Shown here: piece by piece, positions 60,521 to 64,000 of the stretch
Layout: every line of letters begins with the position of its first letter
How positions within the stretch are numbered: the stretch's first letter is position 1
NCBI GenBank assembly: GCA_028284155.1
Contig: JANQSF010000137.1
Location: 1-64,000 of the forward strand
Reading direction: 5' to 3'
DNA length: 64,000 nucleotides
DNA from: Phycisphaeraceae bacterium
GTDB lineage: Bacteria; Planctomycetota; Phycisphaerae; Phycisphaerales; Phycisphaeraceae
Made by a program: the position numbers and the translations under genes
The notes under the pieces: model-generated
What the model was told of the DNA's origin: nothing
Database searches by the model: none
Seen by the model: only the letters and a program-made list of their open reading frames with translations

Positions 60521-61195
60521 TCACCCACCCGCCTTGATCTGATACACCCGCGCGACCAACGCCTGCACGTCGTCCGGTGCGTCGTCGGCGCGGAGGGCGG
60601 TGTCGATCCACGTGACGACCTGCGCGCGGTTTTCGCCCAGTTGAATGAGGACTTCCATTGCCTCGCGTGCGAGGCTCGTCGCGGGCGGCGCGGCTGCGCC
60701 GTCGGCGGCGGTCGCCGTGTCACCTGCACCGCCGCGGTACGCGTCGGCCGACACGAACGCATCGATCTTACCGTGCAACGTCGCGACGATCGTCTCGGCT
60801 GTGCGTTTGCCGATCTCGGGCAGGCTTTTCAGCAGCGCGACGTCGCGGTCGGCGATGGCCGTGGCGATCTGCGCGGTCGAGAGCGTCATCGCACGTAACG
60901 CCTTGCGGTGGCCGATGCCTTTACAAGTCGTGAACAGCTCGAAGAACCGGCGGTCGTCGATGGTCAGGAAGCCGGCCAAACGTGGGAACATCGACGCGCC
61001 CTGCGCGCTGCCCTCAAACCAGTTGAGCGTGTGCAGCGTGACGGGCTGATCGATCGAACCGCCCAGCCGCGCGGCCGTGTACCCCGTGAGCAGGACTTCA
61101 TAGGTCAGGCCACCGACCGTACCCTCTTCGGCCAAGTCGATCAGGGCCGAGCCGTTCTCGACGTGAGCGAGTCGGCCTCGGATGCTGGCGATCAT
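60521..61195 (-). CDS. ruvA: Holliday-junction DNA helicase subunit RuvA
   Basis: This is a 224-residue protein. The N-terminal OB fold (MIASIRGRLAHVENGSALID), the helix-hairpin-helix pairs (FTTCKGIGHRKALRAM; LLKSLPEIGKRTAETIV) and the C-terminal three-helix domain that binds RuvB (AREAMEVLIQLGENRAQVVTW) are in order. It forms tetramers on Holliday junctions. ruvB and ruvC are not next to it here. Slightly longer than E. coli RuvA because of an Ala-rich linker before the last domain. Confidence 0.93.
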   Translation of the reverse strand: MIASIRGRLAHVENGSALIDLAEEGTVGGLTYEVLLTGYTAARLGGSIDQPVTLHTLNWFEGSAQGASMFPRLAGFLTIDDRRFFELFTTCKGIGHRKALRAMTLSTAQIATAIADRDVALLKSLPEIGKRTAETIVATLHGKIDAFVSADAYRGGAGDTATAADGAAAPPATSLAREAMEVLIQLGENRAQVVTWIDTALRADDAPDDVQALVARVYQIKAGG

Positions 61196-61291
61196 GGGCG
61201 GGTCGCGCGGAGGTGAGGTGAATGATCGAATGTCGCGTTAGCCCCGCCGACGGCGGTCGGCGGGCTCTTGGCGATCGTCGGTTCTTGAGAA

Positions 61292-61377
61292 TGCGGGCGA
61301 GAGGATTCGAACCTCCACGGGGTTTTATCCCCACCAGGCCCTCAACCTGGCGCGTCTGCCAATTCCGCCACGCCCGC
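61292..61377 (-). tRNA. tRNA-Leu (anticodon GAG)
   Basis: Read on the minus strand the gene runs GCGGGCG at the 5' end to CGCCCGC plus discriminator A at the 3' end. The anticodon loop is TTGAGGG, giving anticodon GAG. A long variable arm (TGGGGATAAAACCCC) is typical of tRNA-Leu. TTCGAATC forms the T loop. CCA is not encoded. Confidence 0.95.
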
Positions 61378-61556
61378 GTGGCTGTGCGATCGGCCGAGCG
61401 CGGGGGCTTGGCCGAGCAGCCAAGAGTATAGCCGTGCTGGGCGGGTTGTCGAGGGTGTACACACGTCACGAGCCGAGCCAGCAACTCAGGCGCGCACGGC
61501 CCAACGACGGCCGCGCACAGAATCACGTGAGCGCGCATGGTGCGGACTAAGTTCGA

Positions 61557-62897
61557 TCAATCGCTGCGACGCCGACGCGGCCGTGTCAGGCCGATAAGCG
61601 CCAAGAGAGGGAAACCCAAGCCAGCGGCGGCAGGAGTAGGTATTGGCTCACTTTGCGGAGTGATTGAAGGGGAGTGCTCGCAGTAGTTGAACCGTACGTC
61701 CTGAAGGTTGATCTGATCGGCGACGAATTGCGTGCAGCCCTGGCCGTTATTCACGTGAATCACACCGCCCACATCGCTCAAACTCCAGAAAGCGACGCCG
61801 TTGACGATCATGTTGTTGAACTTGAAGTGCGTGTCGTTTTCGTCCTGATCGGTATAAAACATCACGCTGCCCAGTTCGATACCGCCGTCGCCTAGCAGGA
61901 TGTTGGAGTTCTCGACGAGCATATTCGCGTTGCCGGGGAGCCGGAAAATCGCGCTCGAACCGGCCGGTCCGTCAATTACGAAGTTGATGTTGTTCAGCAG
62001 GAAGTCCTTCCCGCTCGGCAGGACAATATCAATGATATTGACACCCTCTGAGAGCATGACTGTATGGGTAACGGCGGGATCGACGTCATCAGCCCCGATC
62101 TCGCCGTCGCTACCCGTCATCAGTGTACTGGTGGCATCCAAGCTGTTGATAACGCTACGCGCCTCCTGCAATTCCAACAGCAGACTCGTATGATCAAAGC
62201 CAAAGGTGATACCCGCATTGCCCGGAGACCCGTCTGCATCGATACGGGTAGACTGGTCCGCGACCAGTTTGTCTGGCCCCGGGTCGCCATCGGCATTAAC
62301 TTTCGTACCCGTCTGTGTGTTGGGGTCGTATGTGTTTGGAAACTGATTCGGGTCATTGAAGAAAGAATTGCTGCTCTTATTCAGGTCTTCTTCCTTGACG
62401 TTGTTGCCATCTGGTTGACCGGCAATACGGATTCCGATGTCCGGGTCAGCGTAAACACCAACATTGGACGCATCAAACGTCCCATCTTCTGCGGTGATCG
62501 CAACGTTGGCCTTCCCACCAATGCCGGTCTCAATCGGGATCGTGTTACTGGGAATCGCGGGTTGACTGCTGTCCAGCGAGGGCCCTCCGCTGCCCGGATC
62601 GTCGCCGGGCTTGTCGCGAACAAACTCGTCAGTCGAAGGAACCGGCGCTTTGATGGCCCCGATCTCGAAGTTGCTCACTTGGGTGTCGGCGTTGTTGCTG
62701 TTGACCGGTTCTCCGATCTGCAACCCGTTGTTGGCGATGATGAAGTACTGGTTCGCTTCGTTCACATCGAATATGCCGACAGGCGCGGCGACAGCAAGCC
62801 GGCCGAACAGGCAGAAAGACGTGACGAACAAGAGTAAGGCAATTCGAAGTAACACTCGACTCACCAATAACCGTACGTCAGTCCAAACCGACGTCAA
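61557..62897 (-). CDS. Secreted PEP-CTERM-like protein of lower GC
   Basis: This is a 446-residue protein whose first visible codon is TTG at 62897; GTG codons at 62864 or 62855 are alternative starts. A signal peptide (LLLFVTSFCLFGRLAVA) precedes many Asn/Asp/Gly-rich strands; the middle resembles the choice-of-anchor-A type (FLLNNINFVIDGPAGSS, ILLGDGGIELGSVMFY). The C-terminus is PTPAAAG, then a hydrophobic run, then RPRRRRSD: a PEP-CTERM-type sorting signal with PTP in place of the classical PEP. GC is clearly lower than that of its neighbours. No exosortase is in the window. Confidence 0.7.
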   Translation of the reverse strand: MTSVWTDVRLLVSRVLLRIALLLFVTSFCLFGRLAVAAPVGIFDVNEANQYFIIANNGLQIGEPVNSNNADTQVSNFEIGAIKAPVPSTDEFVRDKPGDDPGSGGPSLDSSQPAIPSNTIPIETGIGGKANVAITAEDGTFDASNVGVYADPDIGIRIAGQPDGNNVKEEDLNKSSNSFFNDPNQFPNTYDPNTQTGTKVNADGDPGPDKLVADQSTRIDADGSPGNAGITFGFDHTSLLLELQEARSVINSLDATSTLMTGSDGEIGADDVDPAVTHTVMLSEGVNIIDIVLPSGKDFLLNNINFVIDGPAGSSAIFRLPGNANMLVENSNILLGDGGIELGSVMFYTDQDENDTHFKFNNMIVNGVAFWSLSDVGGVIHVNNGQGCTQFVADQINLQDVRFNYCEHSPSITPQSEPIPTPAAAGLGFPLLALIGLTRPRRRRSD

Positions 62898-63084
62898 ACG
62901 ACACTCTCAACCAGCCTGTGGAAAGAACGACAGGCAACGGTTATTCCGCACAATAAAGGATAGTCTCTGGCATCGGTATGTCGCCCCCCGATTGTGGGGC
63001 GTCCCCGTTCGGGAAAACCCTGCTTGAAACACCGAAAAACCATCCACTTAAGAAAATGACCGCGTCCGACAGACCGGTGTTACC

Positions 63085-64000
63085 ATGCCGAGCATGATCA
63101 CACGCTTAGCAGCAGTCCTGATTCTGACGACCGCCGGCACCGCTCCGGCCGCCGCTGACCGCCCCAACATCGTCATCCTGTTGGCCGACGACCTGGGCTA
63201 CCGCGATGTGTCGTTCAACGGCGGCGACATCGCGACGCCGAACATCGATCGGATCGCGAAGCAAGGTGTGACGCTCAGGGCGTTTTACGCGTGCTCGATG
63301 TGTTCGCCGACGCGAGCGGGGCTGATGACGGGTCGGTGGCCGATCCGCATGGGATTGGCCAAAGCGGTCATTCCGCCGTGGCGGGACTACGGCCTGCCCG
63401 TCGCGGAGAAGACGTTGGCTGACCTGACGGGCGAAGCGGGCTACAAGCACCGCGCGTGCATCGGCAAGTGGCACCTCGGTCACCATCAGCGCAAGTGGCT
63501 GCCGACACGCCGCGGGTTCACGCACTTCTATGGTCACTACAACGGCGCGATCGACTACTTCACGCACGAGCGCGAGGGCGAGGTCGATTGGCACCGCGGC
63601 GACAAGACGATCCATGAAGAGGGTTATGCGACCACGCTGCTGGGGGCGGAGGCGGCGCGCTTCATCGCGGGCGTACCGGAGGACGAGCCGTATCTTCTAT
63701 ATGTCCCTTTCAACGCGCCGCACTCGCCGTTCCAGGCCAAGCCCGACGACCTGGCAAAACACAACGACAAGACAGGTCGACGCCGCACGCTGGCGGCCAT
63801 GATCGACTCGATGGATCAGGCTGTCGGTGTGATCCTCGAAGCCATCGACAAGCGCGGCGACGCGGACAACACGTTCGTCCTGTTCTTTTCGGACAACGGC
63901 GGCGTCGGGCGGGTCGGCGACAACAAGCCGTTCCGCGGGTCGAAACTGACGCCATACGAGGGCGGCATCCGCGTGGCGGCGTGTGTGCGCTGGCCGGCCG
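63085..64000 (+). CDS. Secreted sulfatase (3' truncated by the window)
   Basis: The frame stays open to the right edge (at least 305 codons). The ATG at 63085 (second ATG at 63094) starts a signal peptide (LAAVLILTTAGTAPAAA). RPNIVILLADDLGYRD gives the metal-binding Asp pair. CSPTR at residues 73-77 is the formylglycine motif with Cys73. GKWHLGHH provides the conserved Lys/His block and FFSDNGG the distal Asp-Asn. It cleaves sulfate esters. Belongs to the arylsulfatase A family by motif. Confidence 0.92.
   Translation, partial: MPSMITRLAAVLILTTAGTAPAAADRPNIVILLADDLGYRDVSFNGGDIATPNIDRIAKQGVTLRAFYACSMCSPTRAGLMTGRWPIRMGLAKAVIPPWRDYGLPVAEKTLADLTGEAGYKHRACIGKWHLGHHQRKWLPTRRGFTHFYGHYNGAIDYFTHEREGEVDWHRGDKTIHEEGYATTLLGAEAARFIAGVPEDEPYLLYVPFNAPHSPFQAKPDDLAKHNDKTGRRRTLAAMIDSMDQAVGVILEAIDKRGDADNTFVLFFSDNGGVGRVGDNKPFRGSKLTPYEGGIRVAACVRWPA

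Overview
The window is GC-rich (roughly 60-65 % by eye) and carries a gene set typical of Planctomycetota, most likely a Phycisphaerae-type marine or aquatic lineage. The signs are secreted sulfatases with Cys-type formylglycine motifs, DUF1080 and Gfo/Idh/MocA proteins with Tat signals, PQQ-propeller and VCBS/FG-GAP proteins with ASPIC/UnbV domains, a PEP-CTERM-like secreted protein, and many large secreted proteins of unknown function. No phage, IS transposase, CRISPR array or rRNA operon is visible. One tRNA gene (Leu, anticodon GAG) is present. The assignment is an inference from gene content; no marker gene was compared.

Layout. 1-4 kb: sugar-metabolism genes (partial cupin isomerase-like protein, ferritin-like protein, TIM-barrel sugar isomerase, Gfo/Idh oxidoreductase). 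4.3-9 kb: a giant VCBS/ASPIC-UnbV protein and a methyltransferase bracketed by direct repeats. 9-13.4 kb: a secreted protein of unknown function, mnmA and two small ORFs. 13.4-15.5 kb: an amtB-PII nitrogen operon with a sigma-54-like promoter and a PII lacking the uridylylation tyrosine. 16.2-26 kb: secreted, lectin-like and TPR proteins, an exo/endonuclease-phosphatase protein, and several small, lower-GC unknown genes separated by hairpin repeats. 25.9-26.7 kb: a long gene-free structured stretch. 26.7-32 kb: an outer-membrane barrel, an OlsF-like fused acyltransferase and an RDD membrane protein. 32-39 kb: queC, an AsmA/TamB-like protein, bioD, folA and thyA. 39-48 kb: an ElyC/YdcF protein, a sulfatase, icd, a pirin, and a very large coiled-coil/FtsK-type ATPase with EssC-like three-domain architecture. 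48-58 kb: a secreted carbohydrate/PQQ block (Gfo/Idh-DUF6807 fusion, DUF1080 protein, transglutaminase-like protein, two PQQ-propeller proteins). 58-64 kb: a small Ala/Gly-rich protein, trxB, ruvA, tRNA-Leu, a PEP-CTERM-like protein and a 3'-truncated sulfatase.

How the genes work together. Several cell-envelope and polysaccharide-degradation genes (sulfatases, DUF1080, Gfo/Idh, LamG/PQQ) fit an organism that desulfates and oxidises complex sugars. Nitrogen uptake (AmtB/PII), nucleotide synthesis (thyA-folA), biotin (bioD) and tRNA modification (mnmA, queC) are scattered housekeeping functions. The most striking non-coding feature is that most intergenic gaps hold a long, often perfect inverted repeat. 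These fall into several unrelated sequence families with the same design: two 23-32 nt arms around a short or medium loop. One sits behind a 30-bp duplication of the queC start. Gene coordinates below use start codons chosen from ribosome-binding sites, signal peptides and family lengths.
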